From Candolleomyces eurysporus (Eukaryota > Basidiomycota > Agaricomycetes > Agaricales > Psathyrellaceae): a DNA stretch of 55,429 nucleotides. The translations under genes and the position numbers were made by a program. This document shows positions 25,799 to 37,196 of this stretch, one piece after another. The stretch lies in assembly GCA_027579435.1 (NCBI GenBank), contig JANBPK010001084.1, forward strand, positions 1-55,429. The letters are read 5' to 3'. Every line of letters starts with the position of its first letter. Position 1 is the stretch's first letter. A model generated the notes under the pieces. The model had not been told where the DNA came from and searched no databases. It was given only the letters and a program-made list of their open reading frames with translations.

Positions 25799-27190
25799 CT
25801 TGAATTCGACTGCTGAATCGAGAGGGCGATGAGAGGAACTAGAAGTCTACTAAGGAGGTGAAAGGCCTTCGTAGATGCTGAAATACGACAATTCATGAGC
25901 CTTTTTATACGACAACAGATATGAATACAAGTCTATAGCGATTGCGCTATCTAGTGCAAGAGCATGCGGAATGCCTTGCTGCCGGGTGTATCACATTGCA
26001 GCTCGCTGAAAGAAGCAGGTCACCTCACTGGTACGGGTCAATTTTAGGATATGACCCGCCTCGCGCCATGCGGTGACCTTGTCGACGAGTACAGCCAAAG
26101 TCATCTATATCGTGTGCGAGAGGTCACAGGGCGCCACCGCTTATTAGATCCCCAAGGAGGAGGGGATCAGGGAGCAACGATTTCCATTGCTAAGCACGAG
26201 TGCGTATGGAATTTAGACTTTGGAGTCGATGAGCGCCCCTCAGAGCACGGTGGACTATGCGTTGCCTAGCGGGAACTTCGGTTTGCGTCTGCGAGAAGCT
26301 GTGAGTAGCCCTCTTTCTTGAGGCGCCCTGGAGTGTAACAGATAACGGTACCACGCATGAGCCACACGATAGCAGCTGCATAGGCGCATGGTAGCTGTCA
26401 GCCAAGACTTGTAGAAACGTACAAGGCTGCAGTCAATGTCGCGACCTCGTAGGAGCGCAAGACCTCCGTCGAAGCACACAAAATGAGACAAAAATGACGA
26501 AAAGTGATAGAAGATAGCTCACAAAATGTCTTGGAAGGTGGTTGTATGGACATTGTCTGACGCGGTACCGTCAATTGTTGACGCCAGCGCTCCAGTAGCA
26601 TGAGAATGCCAGAGAAGTTCTGAGAAGTTCCCTACAAGAAGCAACGTGCCTCTAACGGGCGGAAAGCATCTGCACAAATCCATACCGAGCATAAGGGACC
26701 GACAGTTCTCAAGACCTATTGCAGGAATAGAAGCTCAAGTTCGCACACGACACCGTAGAGTGTTGCGAGCGTTCTGCTTCTCACGACATGATCAACCGCA
26801 TGATATCTGGCAGGCTCCCTTCTTCCTCTCAATAGGTTCGCGGGCCGACAGAGAGTAGTTCCGAGATTGCACTGGCCAAGAGAAAACATAGACTGGACCC
26901 AGATGCTTTGTATTGCGACCTGAGAGGTACTTGTGATGTGAGGTCGACAGTTGACGAGAGACCACTAAACTTCTGATAAGCCAGTTTCTGCTAAGTTAGA
27001 GGATGAGAGTATATCAGCTTCAGTAGCAAGAGACGATAAGGAGATGGCTACTGTTTTTGGCCAGAGATTGCAGGAACTATGGATGAGGAAAGTGTGAGCC
27101 TCGAGGCCTTCCTCATTGTCAGAGGTTGACATGACGGCAACTCGCAGGAGATAATCGATGATCACGCCACCTCCCTTCCGGGGATTCGAT
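25799..27190. other. Intergenic stretch, no gene recognised
   Basis: About 1.4 kb between subtilase copy 2 and the left edge of NLR-associated repeat A. The first ~120 bases form the subtilase promoter. Short open frames on both strands have no recognisable motifs. Confidence 0.4.
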
Positions 27191-29391
27191 CACTGGCTTT
27201 GCCGCTGTCGAGCATAAATGGAGTAACCGAGTTCAGCCCGAGCGGAGTCGATGCCTTCAAATCCAAACGAGGCCAAGTACTGTCGGTCCGGATCGACCCG
27301 GCCGATGCTACTTTCTTGGCGTCTGGCCGATTCATGGACGCCGACACCCACTTACCTGCCCAACACTCTCGGAACGATGGGTTGGCACAAACTAAATCCT
27401 ACGAGCTGACGCCAAACCTCTCCTACGAGACTCACCTCCTCACCCACCAACTCGTTCATCTTCAGCCCATGACAGCGATGGTGCAGACGACCTAGCGCGA
27501 CAGGCCAGGCATCTTCAACAAGAAAAAGTCAATTCATCATAGGTGTACAATCCAGGGGAACAGGAGAGGCTTCCCATATCAACTTCCATATCGCTAAACG
27601 AGGACGATCAGATAAACGCCATCTCAGTCGCCTTCTTCTTGCACCGGTATTCCGTGCTTCCTCGTCCGTCATCAAGATTCAACCGAAAAATGTGTTGGCC
27701 TGCTTTCATGAGCGTGGTGCGCTGCTTGTGAGTCCTTGGCCCTTTCCTCCAGGCCCCAATGGTGCTGATGTTTCATATGATCTTCTTTTCCTCAAATCAA
27801 TCGAAACCATGCCTTGTGCCTTGACCCGTGTTCGATGTACGGCGCTTGACCGACCACCTAAGCTCGTGANAGCGACCTGCCTGCTTACCTCCGCTACCAT
27901 CGACCGACGATGTCCACCAGNTCTTGCCACTGATTCGTACCCCACTCCACTCACCGAACGAATAGCATACTTCGCCGTAATTGACACAATGGGTGAGCAG
28001 CAATGTGAATGTGGCCATGAGGGTCCGATGCAGAGCCGGTACGGATAAACGCGGATGGATTCCCGTAGCGAAGAATGGTGTGTAGTACACTCTCTTTCCT
28101 TGCTTTTGTCCCTTTGCCTTCGACTCTCGCGCTTATTCCTTTGTTCTTTGTCCTTGATTCTTTCTGCCTTCGCTTCTTTGACCCTTTCCTTGTACCCTTC
28201 TCTATCCTTTGGTATAAACCGAAATATTTGTCCCTCCTTTCGCCCCTCCTTTCCCTCCCCCCTACTCACCCTATTCTTCTTTCTGTTCTCTCCTATCGTC
28301 ATAATTTCCAACTAATTAACCGCTCCCTTCCCTCCCCTTACAGTCCCAGCCAAACCGGGCAGCCTCAATATCTCCCTTGGGAAGGCATTAGCCGCAGGCG
28401 ACTATGTGCTTGCATTCATAACTCAACGCACGGCGTCCACAAGGCATCTCCCAAGACTCCACGATCCTACACTCGTCGGGGACTCCGACAAGTGCAACGT
28501 TGGTGCCTGTGGATAAGCCTGTTACGGTTGCGATTGCGAGTTGGCCGAACCCGAAGTTTGCGTAGCCCTGGGGCGAGGGCAGGAGGTTCGTGGTTGCAAG
28601 GCCTTCAGCCGGTCAGTGTGCGGTGGGTGCCATTGGTCAAGGGAAACATGGTCCGGATTAATGTTCACTCAGGAGGAAGCGGATGGAGCCTGGGAGGCAT
28701 CTCAGAGTCATGTAGCGTGTTCTCGTCCTATCAGATGTTGGACCTGTAGGATATGGTGAGAGCTGAGGATATGCTCGGGTTTAGACGTCCTCCCATGCCT
28801 CCTTCATCAGCGGCTGCCCACGTCCTCGTTCTCCTACTCCTTAGGCGTCTACTTTGTCTCTGATCTCGTACTTCTTTCTGCCTCTTCATCATTCCTTGTT
28901 CTCCACGATCTCAGTCGGTTATTGAACCGATCAACTTGTTAATGTTGCTTTTTTTCACATCCTTCCCTCCTCTCGGGTTTATACTGTTGGACTACCTATC
29001 AAAATTCGGTCTTCCTCTTGTTTTTGTTTGGTGAATGTTTTCCGCATTCTGAATTCTTCTTGAGTCCCGATGAGGTATATTCATGCTTCCCCTCCTTTAC
29101 TATGTCTGCATGCATACGCATCTTGTATAGAGCACGTATGCCTCCCAGAGTAGGAAAAGAGGCGGGTGGGCGCTCAGGAGGATGCTGGGACTGGTGCCAG
29201 GTGAAGCGGTGTGTCGCCAGCCGGAAGGTTTTGGATACTCGGATGCTGTTGACCTAAACAACAGCCAGACACCGCTACTCACTGAAAATATCAATACGAT
29301 CTTGGGCGGCACACCTGAGTCAAAGTTGTACTTCGACCAATTTTGTTCACAATCCTACTTGTTGTTAATTTGTATTGGTGAATAGCTGGAC

Positions 29392-30990
29392 ATGGCTCTC
29401 CCAGAAGAGCAGCGTAATGATGTTGCCATCCCCAGCCCGACGGCCAGGAACACCAATTGCATTTAGATCCAAAGCCATCAGGACAGCATCGATGCATGGA
29501 CCTGTTGAGGCTAGGGATTCCAACATGCCAACCCACCTCTGGATTGATGCATACCTTGTTATGATACTTGACCGTTTGACAAGGGATTTGAGTCCAATGG
29601 GACTATTGGGTTGTTCAACCGTTCCTTGATATACCACCCAATGGATATCCTGATAATGAACACACAAATTGTAGACAGTAACAACCAATGGATAGCTTCG
29701 GTTGTTGAGCGAGCTGAAAAGATGAATCCATGTTTGATCCATTCCCTTTGCTATGCCCTTCCTCCAGAGATATGCTGCTACAGAAAAACCAAGACTGATG
29801 GTTTTGCCAAAAATGATGGTGTTATTGGTGCTGTTGAGAATCCACTTGAGCTTGGGGAAAGATGCACCAATAGGCAAAATCATTTCTCAAACAATGATTT
29901 GGATGTCTTGATGCAAGTTGGAGTGGCACAGAAGGTGACAGTCTCCATCATTAAGTCCAATTGTTTTTGGCAAGCCTTTGCATATGGTGCCTGAAGTTGC
30001 AATTCCCAGGATGAAGCTTCCATTGAGGGAAGGCAGGAAAGTTCAGATATGGCCCAGCTGTGCAAAGGTTTGTCAAAACTCCCTACCCCGTGTATAGATG
30101 AGATGGACCTCATCAATTCCAAAATGGCATACTTGAACACTGAACTCCTTTTTTGCCAGTAATTCCCAAAAGCCAGCAGTCTGAGATTCCTCAGGAGAGA
30201 TCAGAATTATTGAATGCTTTTTATGACATTCAGTCCAGAGATTTCAATTTTCCCCAGTTGCTGCTGACACAGTGTCACTGTTGACAACCACTGTGTTCAA
30301 CCCAAGATGGTCAAGGTCACCTTGCTGCTCAAAAGATGAGCTTTTAACTGAGGTGCTTTCACTTTAACCATAGCATATTGTATTGAAGGGCCTTTGTTGG
30401 CAAAACAATAAGCATGGCCAGATTCTTGGCAAAAGTTGGGCCATCATGCAGAGCAAGGCTTGGGTCCTGAGCTATAGCTTGTATCACTATTGTGGTGATT
30501 GCAAAGAACCCAGTTTTTCCAGAACCTGTGGCCATTTTTGCAAGGGATTCACCATCCAGTGCAATGGCTACACCTTCTGTTTGATAGACATGTGGGCAAA
30601 TGGATGGCTTATGGTCTGCAAGAATGCACTCAATGAGAGTTACCAAGGTACACATACAATCAGACTAGGCTTGCAGGCAAGATCTACAAAGCTGTCAAGA
30701 CCACACTGCAGAAGGCTGGCCATTTATCAGATGTGTTTCCCCTGTTGAAGAGTGTTGCTGCAGGGCTGTTGGTCATTTGTTAGACAACTTCAACTTTGAA
30801 AGGCAACTGGGTGAGTCCTTCCTCAATCCTCTGGATCAATTTGAAAGCAGGCATTAGCAATAAGCAGGAATTTAACAAACTCTTCAAGGGGGTTGAGGTG
30901 TTGTCAAAAATTATGGTCTCAGGTTGCCTGATGTTTTGCAAGAGGTGAAAAATTGATGTGATGGGCTTTTATGGCAAGAGCAGTTTGTTT
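29392..30990 (+). pseudogene. Ruined N-terminal part of the NACHT-WD40 gene, copy A
   Basis: Starts MALPEEQR like copies B and C, then lacks about 115 bp relative to copy B. It resumes at DVAIPSPTARNTN and hits a stop within 24 codons. A second recognisable piece lies at about 30665-30780: LAGKIYKAVKTTLQKAG, then LSDVFPLLKSVAAGLLVIC. It corresponds to GKIYEGVKTTLRKVVE and DVFPPLKSVAAGLLVIC in copy B. Between the two pieces sits an unrelated helicase remnant on the other strand. Almost every CpG of copy B in this second piece is TpG or CpA here. No NACHT or WD40 part of copy A was found further right, although low-CpG DNA continues. Confidence 0.7.
29640..30660 (-). pseudogene. Remnant of a RecQ/DEAD-type helicase
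   Basis: Minus-strand fragments resemble superfamily-2 helicases that are present in many copies in Agaricomycete genomes. At 30655-30360 there is 'PHVYQTEGVAIALDG' followed by a Walker A-like 'KMATGSGKTGFFA' and 'MLIVLPTKALQYNM'. At about 29850-29740 there is 'ILNSTNNTIIFGKTISLGF' with 'AAYLW' and 'IHLFSSLNN', typical of the second RecA domain. Stops and missing segments lie between them. It interrupts the copy A NLR pseudogene, which suggests insertion. It is strongly CpG-depleted. Confidence 0.6.
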
Positions 30991-31591
30991 GTCCAGAGTG
31001 TCAGTATGCTCATGCAGAAACAGGACCTGCAGCTGGTGTTGCCATTGTGGACAATGACTGCACTGTTTTTAATGTAGACAGGGCTGTTGGACAAAGCTGG
31101 GAATGCTTGTCCTTTTCCTTGCTCCCCTTCTTACCTTGCTCCACCTGGATTGTGCATGGATGGGGATGTGCTGAGGATTTGCACCAGTTCTGGACTTTGG
31201 TCCACTTGCAGTGGACAAAGACTGACCTTGTCGGTTGAATCTGCTCCTGTGTAGCATTTATGTGGAGAATGATAGACTCATTGTCAGACTCCATAGCTGG
31301 GGACAGGAGGAAATACTGGTGCTTGGAAATGTGTTTGACATGGTTTGAACTGCCATTATTGGATGCAGTGATGTCTTGCAAATTACTTTAATTACCACTT
31401 CACACACAAGATCAAGGGAAATATCCTGTGCTACTACTTTACTTGTACAGAGAGACAAGTATATATGCAGATGGAGAAGTACAGAACATAGACTTATCCC
31501 CAGTTTAAAGAACAGGACTTGAGTTTCCATTCCCAAACCTTGAGACAAGCCAAGGGTGACACCTTGCACCTCAGGATTATCTGTGCACCTG

Positions 31592-31910
31592 TGTGGAGAG
31601 TGCACACCATGTGCGCGTGCACTCACCGATTCCGTTCCGTCTCCATTCTCTGGAATGGGAATAGCTGTCCCGATCCTTGTGATATCTTTAGGGTATAAAT
31701 GTAGTTCACTTATCTCCTGTATCGGTAGCTAGCTCTCCCCATAGCCCACTCCACATTCTTTCGTTGCCCCCTTTATTCCTTACTCTCCGAATTCATCTTA
31801 ATTTCTTACCTCTACTCGAAGATCAGTCTAGTTACCCCCTAGGTCNATCACTCGCGATCTTTTCTTGTTTAGATCGGTGATTCGCACCCACCGTTTCTAT
31901 CTGTCTTACA
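31592..31910 (+). mobile_element. LTR-like unit, left arm of a palindrome
   Basis: A 319-bp unit beginning TGTGGAGAGTGC and ending TCTTACA, thus with TG..CA ends as in LTR retrotransposons. It contains a TATA-like GGGTATAAATG near 31690. It is followed by ACTGG, a primer-binding-site-like start, then Ns. The reverse complement of the same unit lies at 31936-32254. The two arms differ at only three positions plus one N; all three differences are CpG transitions. No reverse transcriptase or other pol coding was found next to it. Confidence 0.75.
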
Positions 31911-31935
31911 ACTGNNCCTTGCGGTNGGNNCCAGT
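31911..31935. other. 25-bp centre of the LTR palindrome with five ambiguous bases
   Basis: This short spacer between the two inverted units contains Ns at 31915-31916, 31926 and 31929-31930. The visible parts (ACTG..CC and GG..CCAGT) are themselves inverted copies, so the true centre may be shorter or may be an assembly join. Confidence 0.6.
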
Positions 31936-32254
31936 TGTAAGACAGATAGAAACGGTGGGTGCGAATCACCGATCTAAACAAGAAAAGATCGCGAGTGATT
32001 GACCTAGGGGGTAACTAGACTGATCTTCGAGTAGAGGTAAGAAATTAAGATGAATTTGGAGAGTAAGGAATAAAGGGGGCAACGAAAGAATGTGGAGTGG
32101 GCTATGGGGAGAGCTAGCTACCGATACAGGAGATAAGTGAACTACATTTATACCCTAAAGATATCACAAGGATCGGGACAGCTATTCCCATTCCAGAGAA
32201 TGGAGACAGAACGGAATCGGTGAGTGCATGCGCACATGGTGTGCACTCTCCACA
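31936..32254 (-). mobile_element. LTR-like unit, right arm of the palindrome
   Basis: Reverse complement of the left arm, 319 bp. The outer ends of both arms are flanked by the same four bases, CCTG (31588-31591 and 32255-32258), as expected if the palindrome entered as one unit with a target-site duplication. Four bases is short, so chance is possible. CpG sites are retained, unlike in the DNA on both sides. Confidence 0.72.
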
Positions 32255-32469
32255 CCTGATTGTCAGCAATTGAGAGCTGGCCAAGTTATATTTGGGCTTC
32301 TTGGACAAATATTTTTGCAATCAAGTTCTCAAAGCTGTGGCACTCATGAATGAGAGCAACAAAGACAAAGACTTTGTTTGAGGCAAGGAGCCTTTGCTGT
32401 GGGAAAAGTAGTTAAAGAAGGCAGAGCACTTAGCAAACTTGCAGAAGCAGTTGTTAGACAACTTCAACT

Positions 32470-32800
32470 TTGAAAGGCAACTGGGTGATATCATGCCCAA
32501 CCCATTTGGAGGCTCCTACTAGACCCTTGGTCCCCAAAGAAACTTCATCACCTGTTGTTGTAAAGAAAGACATCAACAAAGATAGATTGCTGCAGAGGTT
32601 TTGTTCAATGTCAAATGAGAAGTTCACAAAATATAATCACAAGAATAAGTGATCCTTTAATGAAGTTAGGAGTACACAGGATACAATGGACATCATGCTA
32701 AATCAATGTTTTTAAACTCCAATCTGTTACCATTGCAACCAGCTGGGTCACTACATCAACCAATTTTTAGCTGTCATACAGGAATGAAAGAGCAGAAAAG
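32470..32800 (+). pseudogene. Retroelement gag-like fragment with degenerate zinc knuckle
   Basis: The plus strand reads through scattered stops as a gag-like tail. At 32725-32766 it has C-Y-H-C-N-Q-L-G-H-Y-I-N-Q-F, a CCHC knuckle (C-X2-C-X4-H-X4-C) whose last Cys is Phe. The surrounding frame is open only at 32470-32652 and then stops. It is CpG-poor, so it belongs to the older layer of DNA rather than to the LTR palindrome. The assignment is tentative. Confidence 0.4.
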
Positions 32801-33367
32801 CTAAGGAAAACCAGAGTCAAGGTGCAAGGTTTTATATATATGGGTTGTATGTATGGTTGCATCAGGCAGGTCAATCTGTATTGTAGTTGGTGCAACATAG
32901 TTATTATGTGCTGTTTTTCATTGGTGTTTTCTATCTTACCTGTTGAGGCTCACATTTTGCTTTCAGCACTGTCCTTTCAATCACTTTGGCTCCAGCATGA
33001 CCCCAGCTGTACCTGAAGCGCATTGTGCTAAATAATCTGGTTTGCCAGTAGAGTCAAAATGCCCCAGGCCACTGCCATGCAAAGCAGCAACCATTTCTCA
33101 CACAGAAGGCATGGCATGAAAAGGTATCATTGAAGAGGTAGTATGACGATTGAACAAAAGACCAATCCTGAGGCAGATCAAGGTGTTGAATGGAGAGAAG
33201 TCAAGTTGAAGCCTAGGCATAGTTAGTGGTAGGATGAATCATGATTGGCATTAGAGAAACTTACAATAGTGATAGGCTAAGGGTGGTATGTTTCATGGTC
33301 ACTGGGAGAGGCTTTTCTACATCTTGGAAAAATTCAATGGAGTAGAAGAAGGCAGAGATTTTGAGAC

Positions 33368-36300
33368 TTACTTGAGCCAGTTAGAACCATGATGAACTGC
33401 ATTGGTAAGCTCAACTTTAGTTGCCTGTATGTTTCCAATAATGAGAAAATTGTGATTCAGACAAAGGCCAGCCTGAGAATAGGGTGGAACCCAAAGCAAA
33501 AGATCTCCTGATGCATTTTGGATCCAACCATTGTTATTGACTGTCAGGGCCCCAGGTGGATGGTTGTGAAGAAACAGAGATTGTTGATAAAGTGACTGTG
33601 ATGCGAAATTATTGGTATGCTCTGTCATTGGCTCCAAGGCTGGCTGTCCTGTGTGAGCATTCCACAGCCTGATGGTCTTGTCCAGAGAGCCTGAGACAAT
33701 ATACTTGCCATCAGGAGAGAATGCAACAGATGTGACCCAGTTGCTATGCCCTATTATTGGCTCCAAGGCTGGCTGTCCTGTGTGAGCATCCCACAGCCTG
33801 ATGGTCTTGTCATGTGAGCCTGAGACAATGTACTTGCCATCAGGAGAGAATGCAACAGATGCGACTGAGCTACTATGCCCTGTCATTGGCCCCAAGGCTG
33901 CTTGCCCAGTCTGACTATTCCACAGTTGAATCGTTTTGTTTCCCAAGCCTGAGACAATGTATTTGCCACTTGGAGAGAACATAACAGATTGTGTTTCAGC
34001 TTGAGTTGTTATCACAGAGAATACTTGTCTATAGGGGAAGCCATGGTGAATGATGGGAACTGACACACACTCCAGAAGTGCCTCCACTGGCTGTTCTGTT
34101 GCAGCATAGAATGGCAGTGCTGACAAATATAGATGAGGAGCACTATGCCTGATAGGTGTGGCAAAGTTGTGTGCAAAATCCCCAATATTGTTTAGTAATG
34201 GCCCAAGCTCAGTTGCCATGAGTTTCTGCATAGTTTATCAATTCCCATGCCATGGATTCACTGATCATATGCTTACCTGGGATATTTGCCAGAGTGTGTT
34301 GTAGGCATACCTGACATTTTTCAACACACTCAGAGCTTCCAGCCAATACAGCACTTTTTTTGTCTCCACAAACTTCTGCATTTTTTGCTGCAAGGGCTTG
34401 GTGACTCCAGCATAGAGAACATGGTCTCCCCAAGCTGTGCATGCATAAGCTAGTGCAGCTTCAATTTGCAGAGGCTCAAGTTGGTTTTCATTGCTCTGGT
34501 ATGAGGTTTTGGCTCCTGAAATTCCAAAGTATAGCCCTGAGTCCATGAGTTTCAAGCACACCTCTGCTACAAGATGGTGTGCAGAACATTTGTTGATTGA
34601 CCACTTCTTGTCCTGAAGCTTTTCTGATGTCAGATAGTCAACAAATGATGCATGAAAGATTGAGATTGGTGCATCATCATGGCCCTTATCAGGGACTTGT
34701 ACAACAGAATGAAGAGACTTGAAAGCTGCTCGGATTGCCATAGTATCTGTGCCATGCAATTTGGCATAGGTGTTTACTGAGACAGGCTTCTGGGCAGTCA
34801 CAAGCAGTGACAGGCAAAAACATATCATATCTGCCTCCTCTTGTTCCAGATTTTCGAATGCTTCAGTGAAAATTCTGCTGTACAGAGCCTCAATGCTAGA
34901 AAGCTGGACATTTGCAGATGGCTGGCCAAGTTCCTGGAACCGCTTCAAGCAATTCCCTGAGGAACTGGAAATATAGGCAGCCATGGTGGCTGCAACAATA
35001 AACAGTGTTCCTGAGACATTGACAAGGGTTTGAACCTCTGGAGGTGGCCAGTTTGCCTGATAGTGGCTATACACCTCTAAGATGCATTTGAACCGGTCAT
35101 TCAGATAGAGCAGTATGTCAGCTCTGACAATGTCAGCTTCAATGTCATGAAGTTGAAGCCACCCATGGTGGGTAGATGATTCAAAGGACTCCCGGAGAGA
35201 GGTCTCAGGCCGGCTAGTAAGGAAGAACTTGAGTTGAATGGTTGGCCTCTGTGACATGATAGCTGCAATGAAGAGCCTGACAGCATCTTGATCATTGCAT
35301 TCATCTAGAGCATCTACCCCAAGCACAAGGAGCTCATCAGGAGCAAAGGTCTTCTCTGCAGGCAGGAGGATGAGTTTCAAGTACTGGTCTTTCAACTTCA
35401 TCTCCGTTGGATTTCTGCAGCTCCTGTCAGACTTGAGAATTTCTTCGAGTGCATCGCCAAATGCAGGTCGTTCCTCTGCCAGAATCCTTGCGAGGGTGGG
35501 GATTATGAGATAAACATCCCTCTTATCCGCTTCTTTGAGTGCACAGAAGAAGGTTGCACCCAGAAGCCCCCGGTCGTTGAGCTGCGAGCAAAAGGATTTC
35601 GACACAGTGGTCTTTCCTGTTCCGGCGAGGCCGCTGAGCCAGAACAAGTGGGGAGAACTCGGATCCGTCGCCCACACGAGCAACATGGCCAGTAGTGATA
35701 CCCGGGATCCGGGGATGCACCCGTCACCTCTTTTTGCGTTGCTATACTCTGCACCTTTCACCATCCCTAGTTTTTGGTGCGTATCTGATTCCGCGGCTCA
35801 GCGCCGTGATAAATGAGGAACGAGTCGGATAGACGTACTAAATCTCTTCAGCGACTGTACGGTCCGTTCGATAGTGCGCATGGTCCCGGTGTGGTCCTCA
35901 ATTACTATCGGAACCCATGAGAAGCGGAAACTAATGGTACGAAATCAGGCGCACCATTGATTCGTTCCTTCAACCAGTGGACCCCACTCACAATCTGGAG
36001 GGTCTGAGCCTTATTATCGATGATCGCGTCAAACTAGAACGCTGTTAGTCATCGTCACAAGTACGATCAAAGGAGGCTCACCATTGCTATCTCGATTGCG
36101 AACCTAATCTCCTGCGTAAGCTTCAACACTTCTTGCTTGTCCTGCGCGGCGAGCACCACGCGTTCGACCCCTGATCTGGTCGGATCTACCTTGGCTTGTA
36201 GTATCTTCTGGTTCTTCTCCAGGGTCCTGCACGATCCGACATGGGCTTAGTATACTGAAGCTCGGAATGAACGACCTGCTCTCACCGTAACAACCCATCA

Positions 36301-37196
36301 AAACGGTCTTTCACCTCTTGCGAAACATCGGGTGGACAAGAGGCCATGATTTTCGACAACACATCCACCCTCTTGAGAAGTTCGTCGAATTCCTGCTTAT
36401 TCTCGCCATACGCCTGCTCGTGGATTGGTACGGAGGATCGTGTCTCGTTAAAGGAAGGACTCACATCGACCGTATCGCAAATGACCAACAGTCCCGCAGC
36501 AACGCTCTTCAACGGGGGAAATACATCTGATACCTCGACGACCTTCCGCAGTGTGGTCTTGACGCCTTCGTAGATCTTGCCTACGAGCCCCGCCGGTTGA
36601 GGTTCGACGTGACTCGTACTTTCCTGAGGGTCGTTGACCGCATGGGATGTCCCCCCAGGAATGTTCGATTGAGTTTGAGACGATGGATCTGAGGGATCAC
36701 CCTCGACGACCGCAGCACCGTGGTCTTGGATCGGATTTTCGAAGTGAGCGGCGGTTCCCTGCGTTTCTCCCTCTTTCTCAGAGCTTGCCGACCCGCTCAG
36801 AGGGAACGGGTTTGAGACCTGCGATCCGCCCTTATGATCAACAGTGAAAGTGGGGGGTTTGAACGTGTTGTCTTCGTTTTTATCTGGGAGGGATTTCATA
36901 GCTTCCGACGAAGTAGATTGGATCGCCTGACCGGAAAGATCTTGACGAGGCTGGCTACCGATAGCTGTTTCGGTGTTGTCCTGATGGATTTGGATCTCGC
37001 TGCGATTGGTATTCTTGGCCTGCGAACTGGGGATGGCGACGTCGCGGGCGGCTTGAGAGCTGGTACCTGAGCCTCCAGCCACGGTGGTGCGAGAAGGAGA
37101 AGGCGAAGGTGTGCGGCAGCCGAAAGGATCCATTAAGAAGTTCTTGATTCGATCTCGTTTTCGAGGCTCCCTACGCTGCTCTCCTGAGGGATCCAT
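33368..37196 (-). CDS. NACHT-WD40 STAND protein (NLR-like), copy B
   Basis: About 1,150-1,200 residues. Exons: 37196-36286, 36226-36082, 36033-(about 35990), one or two exons near 35860-35900 that I could not fix, then about 35770-34278 and 34225-33368. Residues 1-~190 are disordered and Ser/Gln-rich. A helical N-terminal domain follows (VGKIYEGVKTTLRKVVE, DVFPPLKSVAAGLLVIC). The NACHT exon has Walker A FWLSGLAGTGKTTVSKS and Walker B LLVLGVDALDECND. The last exon has three or so WD40 repeats (VASVAFSPDGKYIVSGS, DKTIRLWDAHTGQPAL) with a 43-residue period, then the tail GWIQNASGDLLLWVPP and LTNAVHHGS seen at the end of this family. Fungal NLRs sense non-self or pathogens; WD40 repeats are the variable sensor. 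The 3' half is CpG-depleted yet open. Confidence 0.82.
33573..33987 (-). repeat. 129-bp tandem repeats encoding near-identical WD40 units
   Basis: The phrase for 'FSPDGKYIVSG' recurs at 33702, 33831 and 33960, a constant step of 129 bp (43 codons). The first two full units are almost identical at the DNA level. The third (the most N-terminal in the protein) is more diverged. Such recent, DNA-level similarity is typical of fungal NWD genes whose repeats are reshuffled by recombination. Confidence 0.85.

Larger units (their letters stand above)
27200..31000 (+). repeat. NLR segmental duplicate, copy A (upstream block plus decayed coding part)
   Basis: The block at 27200-29390 aligns with the reverse complement of 37200-39200 and with 52850-54956. 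Shared phrases include 'ACGACCAGATAAACGCCATCTC'-like DNA, a long CT-rich tract, 'AACAGCCAGACA..GCTACTCAC' with 'AAAATATCAATA', and the leader 'GTATTGGTGAATAGCT' just before the ATG. The distance from block to ATG is about 2 kb in all three. The coding part after 29392 is decayed (see the pseudogene entry). The left limit is approximate. Confidence 0.75.
29335..35300. other. CpG-depleted domain
   Basis: CpG dinucleotides are rare from about 29335 to about 35300 (for example roughly four in 29.5-31.5 kb), while TpG and CpA are common. Flanking DNA on both sides is CpG-rich. Alignment of copy A with copies B and C shows the direction of change: CpG in B/C becomes TpG or CpA in A. The exception is the LTR palindrome at 31592-32254, which keeps about 16 CpG per 319-bp arm. 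The right boundary falls inside the NACHT coding region of copy B and is gradual. Confidence 0.8.

Noticed and set aside
28075..28749. A 224-residue open frame in NLR upstream block A
   Set aside because: It is produced by the CT-rich tract (Leu/Ser/Pro/Phe-rich translation) and is not conserved as a frame in copies B and C.
29100..29390. CRISPR-like or phage-related structure in the repeat-rich region
   Set aside because: The repeats are eukaryotic segmental and LTR-like; there are no regularly spaced short direct repeats with unique spacers.
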